From Lachnospiraceae bacterium (GTDB lineage: Bacteria; Bacillota_A; Clostridia; Lachnospirales; Lachnospiraceae), in the NCBI GenBank assembly GCA_018365895.1, contig JAGZJD010000030.1:1-27867 (forward strand): a stretch of 27,867 bases of DNA, in the 5' to 3' direction. The notes beneath the pieces are model-generated. The model made no database searches. It was given only the letters and a program-made list of their open reading frames with translations, and was not told where the DNA came from. Made by a program: the position numbers and the translations under genes. This document shows, one piece after another, positions 7,560 through 15,406 of the stretch (positions within the stretch are counted from its first letter, which is position 1; the number at the start of each line of letters is the position of its first letter).

Positions 7560-8327
7560 TTAATAAATTTCTCCGAACTCTTCCCGTTCTTCTCCATAGT
7601 CAATCTGCATCAACATCAACCCCTGAGGCGGAGCTGTAACCCCCGCTGCTTTCCGGTTTTTCGCTTCCAAAATCTCTCTTACCTGCTCCGGTTCGTAAAA
7701 TCCGCGTCCTACCCGGATCAATGTACCCACAATAATCCGAACCATATTATAGAGAAATCCATTTCCTGTAATGCGTATTGTAATCTCTTCTCCGTCCCTC
7801 AGAATATCCAGCGCGGTAATCGTCCGCACCGTATCTTCCACATCTGTGCGTACATTACAGAAGCTCACGAAATCATGCTCTCCTTTTAAATACTCTGCCG
7901 CCTGCTGCATCTTCTTCTCATCCAACGGAAATGAAACAAAATAATTTGTCAGCCGCTTCGTCGGCACTGGAATCCGTGTATTTAAAACATGATATTCGTA
8001 CGTCTTTTCGCAATTCCGATAGCGCGGATGCCAGTCTGCCGGAACTTCATCGGAAGAGACGATCACAATATCATCCGGTAGCCGCTGGTTCAATGCATAA
8101 GAAAAACGCTCCGGTGGAATCGTAGATTCTGTATCAAATACCGCCACATTTCCCATCGCATGTACACCGGAATCTGTGCGGCTTGCCCCGATTACTGTGA
8201 TTGCTTCTCCAGTCATTTTACAAAGGGTGCGATTAAGCACTTCCTCCACTGTAATTCCATTCGGCTGGATCTGCCAGCCACAGTAATTTGTCCCATCATA
8301 GGCAACGACAAGTCTAATACGTCTCAT
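7560..8327 (-). CDS. truA: tRNA pseudouridine synthase A
   Basis: Isomerises uridines at positions 38-40 of tRNA anticodon arms to pseudouridine. The catalytic aspartate is D52 in GASRTDSGVHA. Other family segments are RLVVAYDGTNYCGWQIQPN at the start and GNGFLYNMVRIIVGTLIRVG near 190-209. The length of 255 residues is normal. It begins 18 bases after ecfT and is followed by a strong terminator, so it is the last gene of the ecfA1-ecfA2-ecfT-truA operon, an arrangement common in Firmicutes. In many relatives rplM-rpsI comes next, but here it does not. Confidence 0.97.
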   Translation of the reverse strand: MRRIRLVVAYDGTNYCGWQIQPNGITVEEVLNRTLCKMTGEAITVIGASRTDSGVHAMGNVAVFDTESTIPPERFSYALNQRLPDDIVIVSSDEVPADWHPRYRNCEKTYEYHVLNTRIPVPTKRLTNYFVSFPLDEKKMQQAAEYLKGEHDFVSFCNVRTDVEDTVRTITALDILRDGEEITIRITGNGFLYNMVRIIVGTLIRVGRGFYEPEQVREILEAKNRKAAGVTAPPQGLMLMQIDYGEEREEFGEIY

Positions 8328-8345
8328 GCGGCTTCTCCTCCTCTT

Positions 8346-9170
8346 TTAAAAAATCCAAATACGGAACGGCACAAACCGTCCGATCACACAAGCCGCCGCC
8401 ACATAAAAAATGGTAATCGTATATGCAGCCACGTCATTTTTATGATAAATAAGCGGTTTCATCTTTGTTCTTCCGTCACCGCCCTGATAACACCTTGCTT
8501 CCATAGCCATTGCAAGATCATTTGCCCGGCGGAAGGCAGAAATAAAAAGTGGAACCAAAATTGGAACCATATTCTTTGCTCTCTGGATTAGATTTCCGCT
8601 CTCAAGATCTGCACCTCTTGCCATCTGAGCTTTCATAATCTTATCTGTTTCTTCCAGCAGTATAGGAATAAAACGCAGGGCAATGGACATAATCATTGCA
8701 ATTTCATGAACCGGCACATGAATATGGCGAAGCGGATTCAGCAGACGCTCAATCCCGTCTGTCAATGCATTCGGCGTCGTTGTCAGTGTCATCACAGAAG
8801 CTCCAATAATCAAATAAATCAGACGAATTGCCATAAAAACTGCCGTTCGAAGTCCCTCATCCGTAATCTTCAAAAACCCAACTTTCCAGAGAATCGTCCC
8901 TGTTCCCGTTAAGAACAGATTAAAAATAACAGTGATCATCAGCAGTAAAATAATAGGTTTTAATCCTTTTACGATAAACTTTACCGGCACTTTAGAGATC
9001 CGTACAACTGCAAACAAAAAAATAGTTGCAATCACATACCCCAACATGTTTTTAAATAAAAATAAAGAAATCAAGTACAAAAGTGTACACACAATCTTTG
9101 TCCGCGGATCAAGGCGGTGTACCCGGCTATTCGCCGGATAATACTGTCCTATTGTAATATCTCGAATCAT
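8346..9170 (-). CDS. ecfT: ECF transporter transmembrane (T) component
   Basis: Membrane scaffold of the energy-coupling factor vitamin importer; it connects the two ATPases to interchangeable substrate-binding S proteins. The 274-residue product has several hydrophobic segments and the two cytosolic coupling-helix motifs typical of EcfT: ARGAD in the first and EARCY in the second. The N terminus IGQYYPANSRVHRLDPRTKI is characteristic. The start ATG 9170 lies 3 bases after the ecfA2 stop, and its ribosome binding site is formed by the end of ecfA2, pointing to coupled translation. The S component in this window is RibU; other S components probably share the module. Confidence 0.96.
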   Translation of the reverse strand: MIRDITIGQYYPANSRVHRLDPRTKIVCTLLYLISLFLFKNMLGYVIATIFLFAVVRISKVPVKFIVKGLKPIILLLMITVIFNLFLTGTGTILWKVGFLKITDEGLRTAVFMAIRLIYLIIGASVMTLTTTPNALTDGIERLLNPLRHIHVPVHEIAMIMSIALRFIPILLEETDKIMKAQMARGADLESGNLIQRAKNMVPILVPLFISAFRRANDLAMAMEARCYQGGDGRTKMKPLIYHKNDVAAYTITIFYVAAACVIGRFVPFRIWIF

Positions 9171-9173
9171 CTC

Positions 9174-10034
9174 TTACACCTCTTGCCTGTCTTGAAACAG
9201 CTTCATGATCTCATCCGCCGCCTCTTCTATCGTTGTTGCCTCTGTATTTACTGCAAGCCCACTCTTAGCAAGTTCATGCATAATATAAGTAACCTGTGGC
9301 GCTGCAAGTCCTACTTTTTCCAGTTCTTTATAATGTGAAAATACTTCTTTCGGCGCTCCATCAAGCATAACACTTCCCTTATCCATCACAATGATCCGAT
9401 CCACATATTTTGCAACGTCTTCCATACTATGGGACACAAGAATGACCGTCAGTCCCAATTCATCATGAAGCTTCTTAATCTGGTCTAATATCTCATCCCG
9501 TCCTTTTGGATCAAGCCCTGCCGTCGGCTCATCAAGCACAAGGACGTCCGGATGCATCGCCAGGACACCGGCAATGGCTACACGCCGCTTCTGACCTCCC
9601 GACAGATCAAACGGAGAATCCTTATAGTGTTTCTCTGAGATTCCTACCATTTTGAGAGCTTCTTCTGCCCGTCTCTGATATTCTTCTTTCTCCAATCCCT
9701 GATTCTTCGGACCAAAGCACACATCTGTCAGCACATCCACCTCGAAAAGCTGATGTTCCGGATACTGAAACACAAGCCCTACCTTCGTACGCAGCTGCTT
9801 CAGATTATATCCCTCTTCGTAAATATTCTCCCCTTGAAAACATACTTTTCCATTTGTTGCCTTTACTAAACCATTCAAGTGCTGTATCAAAGTAGACTTC
9901 CCGGATCCGGTATGCCCAATGATACCGACAAACTGTCCCTGCGGAATTGTCAGATTCACATCTTTCAGCGCCTGCTTTTCATAAGCTGTTCCCGGACTGT
10001 ATACATAATTCACATGTTCTAACGTAATTGACAT
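9174..10034 (-). CDS. ecfA2: ECF transporter ATPase A2
   Basis: One of the two ABC-type ATPases that power ECF vitamin uptake. Over 286 residues it has Walker A GHTGSGKST at 40-48, the Q-loop VFQYPEHQLF at about 88-97, the signature LSGGQ at 144-148 and Walker B VLVLDEPTAGLD at 164-175. The C-terminal extension (about 230-286) is usual for EcfA. Its first 16 bases overlap the end of ecfA1. YPEHQLF at the Q-loop and the gene order place it as A2 (EcfA'). Confidence 0.96.
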   Translation of the reverse strand: MSITLEHVNYVYSPGTAYEKQALKDVNLTIPQGQFVGIIGHTGSGKSTLIQHLNGLVKATNGKVCFQGENIYEEGYNLKQLRTKVGLVFQYPEHQLFEVDVLTDVCFGPKNQGLEKEEYQRRAEEALKMVGISEKHYKDSPFDLSGGQKRRVAIAGVLAMHPDVLVLDEPTAGLDPKGRDEILDQIKKLHDELGLTVILVSHSMEDVAKYVDRIIVMDKGSVMLDGAPKEVFSHYKELEKVGLAAPQVTYIMHELAKSGLAVNTEATTIEEAADEIMKLFQDRQEV

Positions 10035-10873
10035 AGTATCTCCACCAACTCTTCTTTTCTCAAAACTCCTTCCGGTACCGGAAGACCTCTTTTTCTTAAT
10101 TCATGGGCCAGCATCGTTACCTGCGGAACATCCAGCCGGTATTTCTTCAGAAGATCTATCTGAGAAAATATTTCCCGCGGCGTTCCCTGCATAACAACAT
10201 GTCCCTGATCCATAACAATTACCTGATCTGCATCGATTACTTCTTCCATATAATGGGTAATCAAAATAACTGTAATATGCTCCTGCTTTCTCAGCTCCTG
10301 CACTGTTCGCAATACTTCTTTGCGCCCATTCGGATCAAGCATGGCTGTCGGTTCATCGAGCACAATACATTTTGGTTTCATTGCAACTACTCCGGCAATG
10401 GCTACTCTCTGCTTCTGTCCACCGGATAATTTATTCGGTGAATGATGTCGGTATTCAATCATACCAACGGCAGAAAGGCTTTTCTCTACGCGCTGCCAGA
10501 TTTCTTCCGATGGAACTCCAAGGTTCTCCGGTCCAAACCCCACATCTTCTTCCACCACTGTTCCGATAATCTGGTTGTCCGGATTTTGAAACACCATTCC
10601 GGCTGTTTGTCTCACATTCCAGAGTTCCTCCGGATCAGACGTATTCTTACCATCTACCCACATCGTTCCTTCTGTCGGAATCAGGATCGCATTCATATGT
10701 TTTGCCAACGTGGATTTACCAGAACCATTATGCCCTAAGATTGCAACAAACTGCCCCGGGCAAACATCCAGATCTACTTCATCGATAGCCCGGTGGGTTC
10801 CAATGACATTGCCCTCTTCATCTCGTTTTTCATACTCATATACAAGTTTTTTTGTGCGAATCACCAGTCTCAT
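10019..10873 (-). CDS. ecfA1: ECF transporter ATPase A1
   Basis: Partner ATPase of EcfA2. The 284-residue product has Walker A GHNGSGKST at 47-55, the Q-loop VFQNPDNQI at about 94-102, the signature LSGGQ at 149-153 and Walker B CIVLDEPTAMLD at 169-180. The VFQNPDNQ form is typical of the A1 subunit. A promoter at 10900-10928 serves it directly, so ecfA1A2T-truA can be made independently of the FMN-controlled ribU upstream. In many Firmicutes rplQ lies upstream of ecfA1; here ribU does. Confidence 0.96.
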   Translation of the reverse strand: MRLVIRTKKLVYEYEKRDEEGNVIGTHRAIDEVDLDVCPGQFVAILGHNGSGKSTLAKHMNAILIPTEGTMWVDGKNTSDPEELWNVRQTAGMVFQNPDNQIIGTVVEEDVGFGPENLGVPSEEIWQRVEKSLSAVGMIEYRHHSPNKLSGGQKQRVAIAGVVAMKPKCIVLDEPTAMLDPNGRKEVLRTVQELRKQEHITVILITHYMEEVIDADQVIVMDQGHVVMQGTPREIFSQIDLLKKYRLDVPQVTMLAHELRKRGLPVPEGVLRKEELVEILCQLR

Positions 10874-10899
10874 CTCTCTCTTTCTTCACTGATTTTTTT

Positions 10900-10928
10900 A
10901 TTCTAATCCTATCGCTTGTTTTTTACAA
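10900..10928 (-). promoter_or_regulatory. Promoter of ecfA1-ecfA2-ecfT-truA
   Basis: Minus strand TTGTAA (10923-10928), 17 bases, TAGAAT (10900-10905), followed about 27 bases later by the ecfA1 ATG. Each box has one or two departures from consensus, but the spacing is ideal. Confidence 0.6.
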
Positions 10929-10966
10929 GAGCTATTTCCGGAAAACTTTCCTCTGTTCATAAGAGA

Positions 10967-10988
10967 AGCAGGCCTGTTAAGACCTGCT
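10967..10988 (-). terminator. Hairpin over the ribU stop codon (possible weak terminator)
   Basis: AGCAGGTCT and AGGCCTGCT form a 9-bp stem with a four-base TAAC loop, spanning the last codons and stop of ribU. The following TTCTCTTAT is only partly T-rich, so termination is probably leaky. Some readthrough from ribU into the ecf genes is plausible. Confidence 0.5.
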
Positions 10989-11657
10989 CATTTTTAAAAT
11001 TGGACTGATTTTCTTATAGATCAGAAGTACGATAATCGAAACAAGAACACCCTTCAATAAATTAAATGGCACTACTGCAAACAGTACAAGTGTTGTAATA
11101 TTTGTAATTGCCGGATTTACTGCAGTTCCCATCCCTATAATCGTCTCAAGTGAAAGTCCCATTAGCATTGTATAAGCCGGAAGCAGTACAAATGCATTGA
11201 TCAGACTTCCGACAACAGTCATAACTACTGTGCCTGCGGTCATTCCAATGACCGCACCTTTTCGGGAATGGAGTCTCTGATAAATAAGTCCTGCCGGAAC
11301 ACAAAACGCACAGCCGATCAGGAAATTCGCTGCTTCACCAATTCCTACTGTTTGCGTTCCGCTGATTAAAATATTCAACAATACCTTCACAAGCTCAATC
11401 AATACGCCCGCCATTGGTCCCATTGTAAAGCATCCGATCAATACCGGAACTTCACTGAAATCAATCTCATAAAATGAAGGTGCAAATGGAAGCGGAATCT
11501 CAAACAGCATCAAAATGACTGCTGCTGCCCCCATCATGGCAATCTGGGTAATCGTACGTACCTTGCTTCTGCTCATTTTGGAAGCTGTCTCTGCCTGCTT
11601 TTGTCTGCGATTTACTTCCGGCTTTGTGTCCGTACTTGTTTTTGTCTCTGTACTCAT
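10977..11657 (-). CDS. ribU: Riboflavin ECF transporter S component RibU
   Basis: Membrane protein that binds riboflavin outside the cell and docks on EcfT/EcfA1/EcfA2 for import. The 226-residue product has about 40 hydrophilic N-terminal residues, then six hydrophobic segments. The RibU hallmarks are FEIPLPFAPSFYEIDFSEVP (about 52-71), then the GPMAGVLIELVKVLLN helix and a VGEAANFLIG-like IGEAANFLIGCAFCVPAG. Identity is independently supported by the FMN riboswitch and terminator in its leader. ATG 11657 has AAAGGAGAG about 5 bases upstream. The gene sits just upstream of the complete ecfA1A2T module with which it should work. Confidence 0.95.
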   Translation of the reverse strand: MSTETKTSTDTKPEVNRRQKQAETASKMSRSKVRTITQIAMMGAAAVILMLFEIPLPFAPSFYEIDFSEVPVLIGCFTMGPMAGVLIELVKVLLNILISGTQTVGIGEAANFLIGCAFCVPAGLIYQRLHSRKGAVIGMTAGTVVMTVVGSLINAFVLLPAYTMLMGLSLETIIGMGTAVNPAITNITTLVLFAVVPFNLLKGVLVSIIVLLIYKKISPILKMSRS

Positions 11658-11773
11658 AATATCTCTCCTTTTTGTTTACGGAAATACTTCCAAAGAAAGA
11701 ATCGTGCCATGACACTTTCCGGCTTCTCACAAGCAGCCCCCTGTGAGCTTCGCTTCCTTCAGATTATGCCATT

Positions 11774-11802
11774 AAAAATCCCCGGATAGAATCTACCCGG
11801 GG
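11774..11802 (-). terminator. Riboswitch-controlled intrinsic terminator
   Basis: CCCCGGGTAGA and TCTATCCGGGG form an 11-bp stem (11780-11802) followed by ATTTTTAA. It sits between the FMN aptamer and ribU, as expected for transcription attenuation when FMN is abundant. Confidence 0.85.
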
Positions 11803-11823
11803 CATACGTCTGCACTGCATGTT

Positions 11824-11940
11824 CTTCTCTCATCCAGACTTTACTGTCGGTTTTGGAATTACACCAAATCAGCCATTCAGGACTTTCCTGAACAGGTCGC
11901 GGACTATACCGCCGGTTGGGACTCGCACCCTACCCCGAAG
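11824..11940 (-). ncRNA. FMN riboswitch (RFN element)
   Basis: The minus-strand transcript contains the conserved RFN blocks in order: GGGGTAGGGTGCGAGTCCC, AACCGGCGGTATAGTCCGCG, TTTGGTGTAATTCCAAAACC, GACAGTAAAGTCTGGATG and AGAGAAG. The closing P1 stem pairs CTTC with GAAG. With the terminator at 11774-11802 it should reduce ribU transcription when FMN is plentiful. The spacing to ribU leaves a further stretch of about 115 bases (11658-11773) containing a possible CTCACA/TGTGAG hairpin. Confidence 0.97.
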
Positions 11941-11965
11941 AATTTCCTATTATTTGTTCATGCCT

Positions 11966-11994
11966 ATTATACCGTTAACCCTCAAAAGAATCAA
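11966..11994 (-). promoter_or_regulatory. Promoter of the FMN riboswitch-ribU transcript
   Basis: TTGATT (11989-11994), 17 bases, TATAAT (11966-11971) on the minus strand, about 25 bases before the aptamer. It lies right after the mgsA stop. I see no terminator for mgsA, so readthrough into the riboswitch leader is possible. Confidence 0.8.
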
Positions 11995-12011
11995 GTAATT
12001 TCGGCATGTTT

Positions 12012-12482
12012 TTATAATGTCTCTGCGCGCTCTTCAATATTCTTTTGAAAATTCATCACTTCATGATCATATTCGGTATCCATATAAACTGATCTGATCA
12101 AAAAGTCTGCTGTTGCTTTATTGATTGCCATAGGAATATCATACACCTGTGCAATCCTCATCAACGCCTTTACGTCCGGATCATGTGGCTGGGCTGTCAA
12201 AGGATCGGAAAAAAAGACAACAAAGTCTATCACACCTTCTACAATCTTCGCGCCGATCTGCTGATCTCCGCCCAGCGGGCCGCTATTATACCCTTTCACG
12301 ATGAGACCGGTTTTGTCAGCGATCATTCGTGCCGTTGTTCCGGTACCGTAGAGTTTGTGTTCTTTCAAAATATCATAATGCTCCTGACACCATTCAATCA
12401 GTTTCGGTTTTTCATTATCATGGGCGATCAGCGCAATGTTCTTTCTCTGCCCAATCGTAAATGTCACATACTTATCGTTCAT
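12012..12482 (-). CDS. mgsA: Methylglyoxal synthase
   Basis: Converts dihydroxyacetone phosphate to methylglyoxal and phosphate, a bypass of lower glycolysis used when phosphate is low or sugar phosphates accumulate. The 156-residue product has the family segments IALIAHDNEK (residues 16-25), YGTGTTARMI for phosphate binding, NSGPLGGDQQIG with catalytic D73, and DPLTAQPHDPDVKALMR with H100. It follows ppiB by 35 bases on the same strand and probably shares its transcript. The cytosolic enzyme is normally a homohexamer inhibited by phosphate, which is family knowledge. Confidence 0.96.
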   Translation of the reverse strand: MNDKYVTFTIGQRKNIALIAHDNEKPKLIEWCQEHYDILKEHKLYGTGTTARMIADKTGLIVKGYNSGPLGGDQQIGAKIVEGVIDFVVFFSDPLTAQPHDPDVKALMRIAQVYDIPMAINKATADFLIRSVYMDTEYDHEVMNFQKNIEERAETL

Positions 12483-12517
12483 CCCGATGCCTTCCTCTCT
12501 CAGCCTCTTTCCAGCTG

Positions 12518-13036
12518 CTATGCCTGTTCCGGCTCCTCATATGTCTCGCCAAAGGTTTCTACCGTTACGGATTTCATCTTCTGTGGCTCTAACGGACGGT
12601 CACGGAAGTCTGTTGCAGTCTCAGCAATCTTGTTCACAACGTCCATTCCTTCTGTCACTTTTCCAAATGCCGCATAAGCTCCATCGAGATGCGGAGATTT
12701 CTCATGCATAATAAAGAACTGGCTTCCTGCTGAATCCGGATGCATTGCTCTTGCCATTGAGATCACGCCAGGATCATGGGATAGATTATTCTGGAATCCA
12801 TTCTGTGCAAATTCTCCTTTAATATTATATCCAGGCCCGCCTGTACCTGTTCCCTGTGGGCATCCGCCCTGGATCATAAAGCCTCTGATCACCCGGTGGA
12901 AGATCAGTCCGTCATAAAATCCTTTATTTGCCAGTGAAATAAAGTTTCTTACTGTGTTCGGAGCAACCTCCGGATATAATTCTACTTTAATGCTTTCGCC
13001 ATTTTCCATTGTAATTGTAACGATCGGATTTGTCAT
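12518..13036 (-). CDS. Peptidyl-prolyl cis-trans isomerase, cyclophilin type
   Basis: A cytosolic cyclophilin of 172 residues that speeds proline isomerisation in folding. The catalytic-domain motifs are [13 protein letters not shown] (about 46-58), the [17 protein letters not shown] segment and [19 protein letters not shown]. There is no signal peptide or lipobox, so it is the PpiB-like intracellular form. ATG 13036 has AAAGGAAT upstream. It is the first gene before mgsA. No convincing promoter stands upstream, where the terminator of tetR crowds the region; TTGCAA near 13089-13094 is a weak -35 candidate. Confidence 0.92.
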   Translation of the reverse strand: MTNPIVTITMENGESIKVELYPEVAPNTVRNFISLANKGFYDGLIFHRVIRGFMIQGGCPQGTGTGGPGYNIKGEFAQNGFQNNLSHDPGVISMARAMHPDSAGSQFFIMHEKSPHLDGAYAAFGKVTEGMDVVNKIAETATDFRDRPLEPQKMKSVTVETFGETYEEPEQA

Positions 13037-13092
13037 TTTTCTATATTCCTTTCTTTATGATTTCTCTTTATTTTTCCCGCAAATAAAATTGC

Positions 13093-13130
13093 AAAAAAAT
13101 AATTGCAGAGACTTTTTCTGTCTCTGCAAT
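13093..13130 (-). terminator. Intrinsic terminator after tetR
   Basis: ATTGCAGAGAC (13102-13112) and GTCTCTGCAAT (13120-13130) form a perfect 11-bp stem. On the minus strand it runs into TATTTTTTT (13092-13100), about 30 bases after the tetR stop. Confidence 0.87.
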
Positions 13131-13159
13131 ATATTTTATCACGAAATGACGTCAAACGT

Positions 13160-13738
13160 CTACTCCTTCCTGCGAAACTCTTCCATCATAATTGGGAAGT
13201 ATTCCTTACTGTATTCTGCTAGCGAGTAGCTCCCTTTACTCAGGCACCATTCCGATACAAGCGCCCGCTCGCACATCGCATAGTATTTGACAATCTCACT
13301 GACTGACTTGTTCTCCACAATCTCTCCCCGTTTTTGTCCTTCTTCTACAATCCGCCCGATTAAACGGTAATAGATTCGATTCTGATCTAAAAGGTTCTGT
13401 CCAGTCTTGGATACAAGCTGAGTTGAATAAAGCGATGCCAGTAAATCGGCGTTGACCATATTTTCCAGCGCCTCATGCATCTTTGCATCGAGATAAATAA
13501 GCTTGTCAAAATTATTCATATCATCCTCAATCTCCTGAGAGAGTTCCAGATATTTCTCATCAAGAATCTCAGACAGAGTTCCGAGAAATGCATCCTTGCT
13601 GTCAAAATGATAATAAAAGGAACCTTTCGATGTACCGGAACGCTTTATAATATCATCTATCGTTGTGTTGTCATATCCTTTTTCATGAAACAGCTCCCAC
13701 GCCGCCTCAACAATCTTTGCTTTTACTCTTCCGGCCAT
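13160..13738 (-). CDS. TetR/AcrR family transcriptional regulator
   Basis: DNA-binding repressor of the TetR family, 192 residues. The N-terminal helix-turn-helix is clear: TTIDDIIKRSGTSKGSFYYHF at about 25-45, followed by DSKDAFL. The rest is an all-helical ligand and dimerisation domain too variable to indicate a ligand. It lies 27 bases after proC on the same strand with no room for its own promoter, so it is probably co-transcribed with proC. A perfect 20-bp palindrome overlapping the proC promoter (14584-14603) is the natural candidate operator, which would make the regulator autoregulated. That link is inference. Confidence 0.93.
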   Translation of the reverse strand: MAGRVKAKIVEAAWELFHEKGYDNTTIDDIIKRSGTSKGSFYYHFDSKDAFLGTLSEILDEKYLELSQEIEDDMNNFDKLIYLDAKMHEALENMVNADLLASLYSTQLVSKTGQNLLDQNRIYYRLIGRIVEEGQKRGEIVENKSVSEIVKYYAMCERALVSEWCLSKGSYSLAEYSKEYFPIMMEEFRRKE

Positions 13739-13765
13739 CTTGTTCTCCTTTCTTATTTACAAACT

Positions 13766-14560
13766 CTACAGGTTTCTGGAAACATCAGCGCATGCTTTCA
13801 TTGCTTCGATCAGCGCGCTTCTAAATCCTCTTTCTTCCAATACGCGAACAGCTTCGATTGTCGTTCCTGCCGGTGAACATACCATATCTTTTAATTCTCC
13901 CGGATGCTTGCCAAGTTCCAGAACCATCTTGGCACTTCCAAGAACTGCCTGTGCTGCGAATTTGTATGCCTGTGGTCTCGGCATTCCTTCACTCACTGCT
14001 GCATCTGCCATTGCCTCAATCATCATAAACACATAAGCCGGTGCGCTTCCGCTGACTGCCACAACTGCATCGATCAGACGTTCCGGAACAAATTCTGTCT
14101 TTCCAAAACAGTTTAAAATCTCATATGCATATTCCTGTTCTTCTTTTGTAACAGCCTCATTCACACACGCAGCTGTCATACCTTCCAGCACCATTGCAGG
14201 TGTGTTTGGCATTGTACGGACAAGCTTTACTTTCTTGCCAAATTTTTCTTCCAGCCATGCAAGTGTCTTGCCCGGAGCAATGGTAATCATCAGTTGATCT
14301 TCCCGCACCAGATCTTTTACCTCTGTAATTACCGCTTCATAAAACTGTGGTTTTACCGCAAGCACTACAACATCTGCTTTTTCTACCACTTCTTTGTTAT
14401 TCTCTGTTGTGACAATGCCGTATGCCTCTTCCACTTTCTGTCTTCCGACAGGTGATAAATCTGAACCGATGATCTCTGAAGCTTTGATCATTCCATTTTT
14501 CACGATACCGCCCATAATCGCGCCGGCCATATTTCCACATCCAATAAATCCTAATTTCAT
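13766..14560 (-). CDS. proC: Pyrroline-5-carboxylate reductase
   Basis: Last step of proline synthesis: reduces 1-pyrroline-5-carboxylate with NAD(P)H. The 264 residues start with the nucleotide-binding loop LGFIGCGNMAGAIMGG, then LAVKPQ (about 71-76), VRTMPNTPAMV, and the substrate-binding and dimer segment AVSGSAPAYVFMMIEAMADAAV. C-terminal VCSPAGTTIEAV is the family signature region. The unusual neighbour is a tetR gene 27 bases downstream; biosynthetic proC genes more often stand alone or with proAB. It is transcribed from a strong promoter at 14602-14630 covered by a palindrome. Confidence 0.96.
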   Translation of the reverse strand: MKLGFIGCGNMAGAIMGGIVKNGMIKASEIIGSDLSPVGRQKVEEAYGIVTTENNKEVVEKADVVVLAVKPQFYEAVITEVKDLVREDQLMITIAPGKTLAWLEEKFGKKVKLVRTMPNTPAMVLEGMTAACVNEAVTKEEQEYAYEILNCFGKTEFVPERLIDAVVAVSGSAPAYVFMMIEAMADAAVSEGMPRPQAYKFAAQAVLGSAKMVLELGKHPGELKDMVCSPAGTTIEAVRVLEERGFRSALIEAMKACADVSRNL

Positions 14561-14583
14561 TTTCTTTCCTCCTGACTGAAAGT

Positions 14584-14603
14584 TTTTGTACTATAGTACA
14601 AAA
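14584..14603. promoter_or_regulatory. Perfect 20-bp palindrome, likely TetR-type operator
   Basis: TTTTGTACTATAGTACAAAA is exactly self-complementary. It covers the predicted transcription start of proC-tetR. A related half-site TATAGTACAA recurs at 14710-14719, upstream of the divergent gene's promoter. A palindrome of this length at the start site beside a tetR gene suggests binding by that protein; the pairing is inferred. Confidence 0.65.
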
Positions 14604-14630
14604 TGTAGCACCCCGGAAAGCATTTGTCAA
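14602..14630 (-). promoter_or_regulatory. Promoter of proC-tetR
   Basis: Minus strand TTGACA (14625-14630), 17 bases, TACATT (14602-14607). The palindrome at 14584-14603 begins at the last bases of the -10 box and covers the expected start site. Confidence 0.75.
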
Positions 14631-14720
14631 TGCTTCTCAAAAGAGGATTTGAAGAATCCGGCCGTTTTTTTGCACGATTTATTTTTTCTTTTCATCCTGC
14701 CTTGCTTTTATAGTACAAGT

Positions 14721-14750
14721 TTGATACTCTTATCTTGTATCAATTATTAT
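14721..14750 (+). promoter_or_regulatory. Promoter and 23-bp inverted repeat before the CBM9-like/nagBA operon
   Basis: TTGATA (14721-14726), 18 bases and TATTAT (14745-14750) form a plausible plus-strand promoter. TTGATAC (14721-14727) and GTATCAA (14737-14743) form a perfect 7-bp inverted repeat with a 9-base centre, filling the -35 to -10 space. This is a typical place for a repressor or a spacer-bending activator. No regulator gene of the NagR/GntR type is nearby. Confidence 0.55.
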
Positions 14751-14768
14751 ACTATAATGAGGTAACAT

Positions 14769-15377
14769 ATGCAGTACAAAGTTAAAATTATATCATCAAA
14801 ACAAGAATTGCATACATGTTCCCGTTTCGAAGTCAGCCATGGACTGTGGGGAACGGATACATTTCCCCAGACATACGGATATCTTGGATTTGTTCCGGGC
14901 GAAGGATTTTATCTCTCAATGACCTGTATGGAGAAAGACCCTTATACCGCGTGTCACATTCAGCAGGGTTCTGTCTGCAAAGACAGCGCTATGGAATTCT
15001 TTCTTCAGTGCTTTGAAGCGAATGAGAATCCTGATGTTTATCTGAACATCGAATTTAATTCTGCGGGAATCATGCACGCCAAGTACGGCAGCAGCCGTTC
15101 AGGCCGCACACATCTTCCGTTGGAAGGCGAGGACGCGCTTGTCTGGGCAAGCCACAAAGAAGATGACAGCTGGAGTGAAGAGGTATTTCTTCCACTTTCA
15201 CTTCTTGAGAAGCTTTATCCAGGAATCACATTTGAACAGGGAAGCCGTTTCCGGTGTAATTTTTATAAAATTTCCGAAACACCGGCTATTGAGCACTATG
15301 CTGCTTACTCCCCGCTTCCGGTTCCAAAACCTGATTTTCATTTACCGGAATTTTTTGCTGAAGCAATTCTGGTATAA
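14769..15377 (+). CDS. CBM9-like carbohydrate-binding protein (cytoplasmic, no catalytic domain)
   Basis: The product of 202 residues resembles stand-alone family 9-like carbohydrate-binding proteins: LSMTCMEKDPYTACHI, then CKDSAMEFFLQCF, VYLNIEFNSAGIMHAKYG (about 90-107), and a late FRCNFYKIS. It has no signal peptide, membrane segment or enzyme domain, so it should be cytosolic, which is odd for a carbohydrate-binding module. ATG 14769 has a GAGG site 7 bases upstream. It precedes nagB by 29 bases and is probably the first gene of a nagBA operon, which suggests a role with amino sugars. The exact function is unknown. The family call rests on motif resemblance alone. Confidence 0.72.
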   Translation: MQYKVKIISSKQELHTCSRFEVSHGLWGTDTFPQTYGYLGFVPGEGFYLSMTCMEKDPYTACHIQQGSVCKDSAMEFFLQCFEANENPDVYLNIEFNSAGIMHAKYGSSRSGRTHLPLEGEDALVWASHKEDDSWSEEVFLPLSLLEKLYPGITFEQGSRFRCNFYKISETPAIEHYAAYSPLPVPKPDFHLPEFFAEAILV

Positions 15378-15406
15378 AATATTTTTCAAGAAAGGGGCAT
15401 TTTATT

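Noticed and set aside
11500..11730. 76-codon minus-strand frame overlapping the ribU start
   Set aside because: Different frame across ribU's start and its ribosome binding site; no homology and no start signal of its own.
14753..14758. TATAAT as the -10 of the CBM9-like/nagBA promoter
   Set aside because: It would start transcription about 4 bases before the ATG and exclude the ribosome binding site; TATTAT at 14745-14750 fits better.
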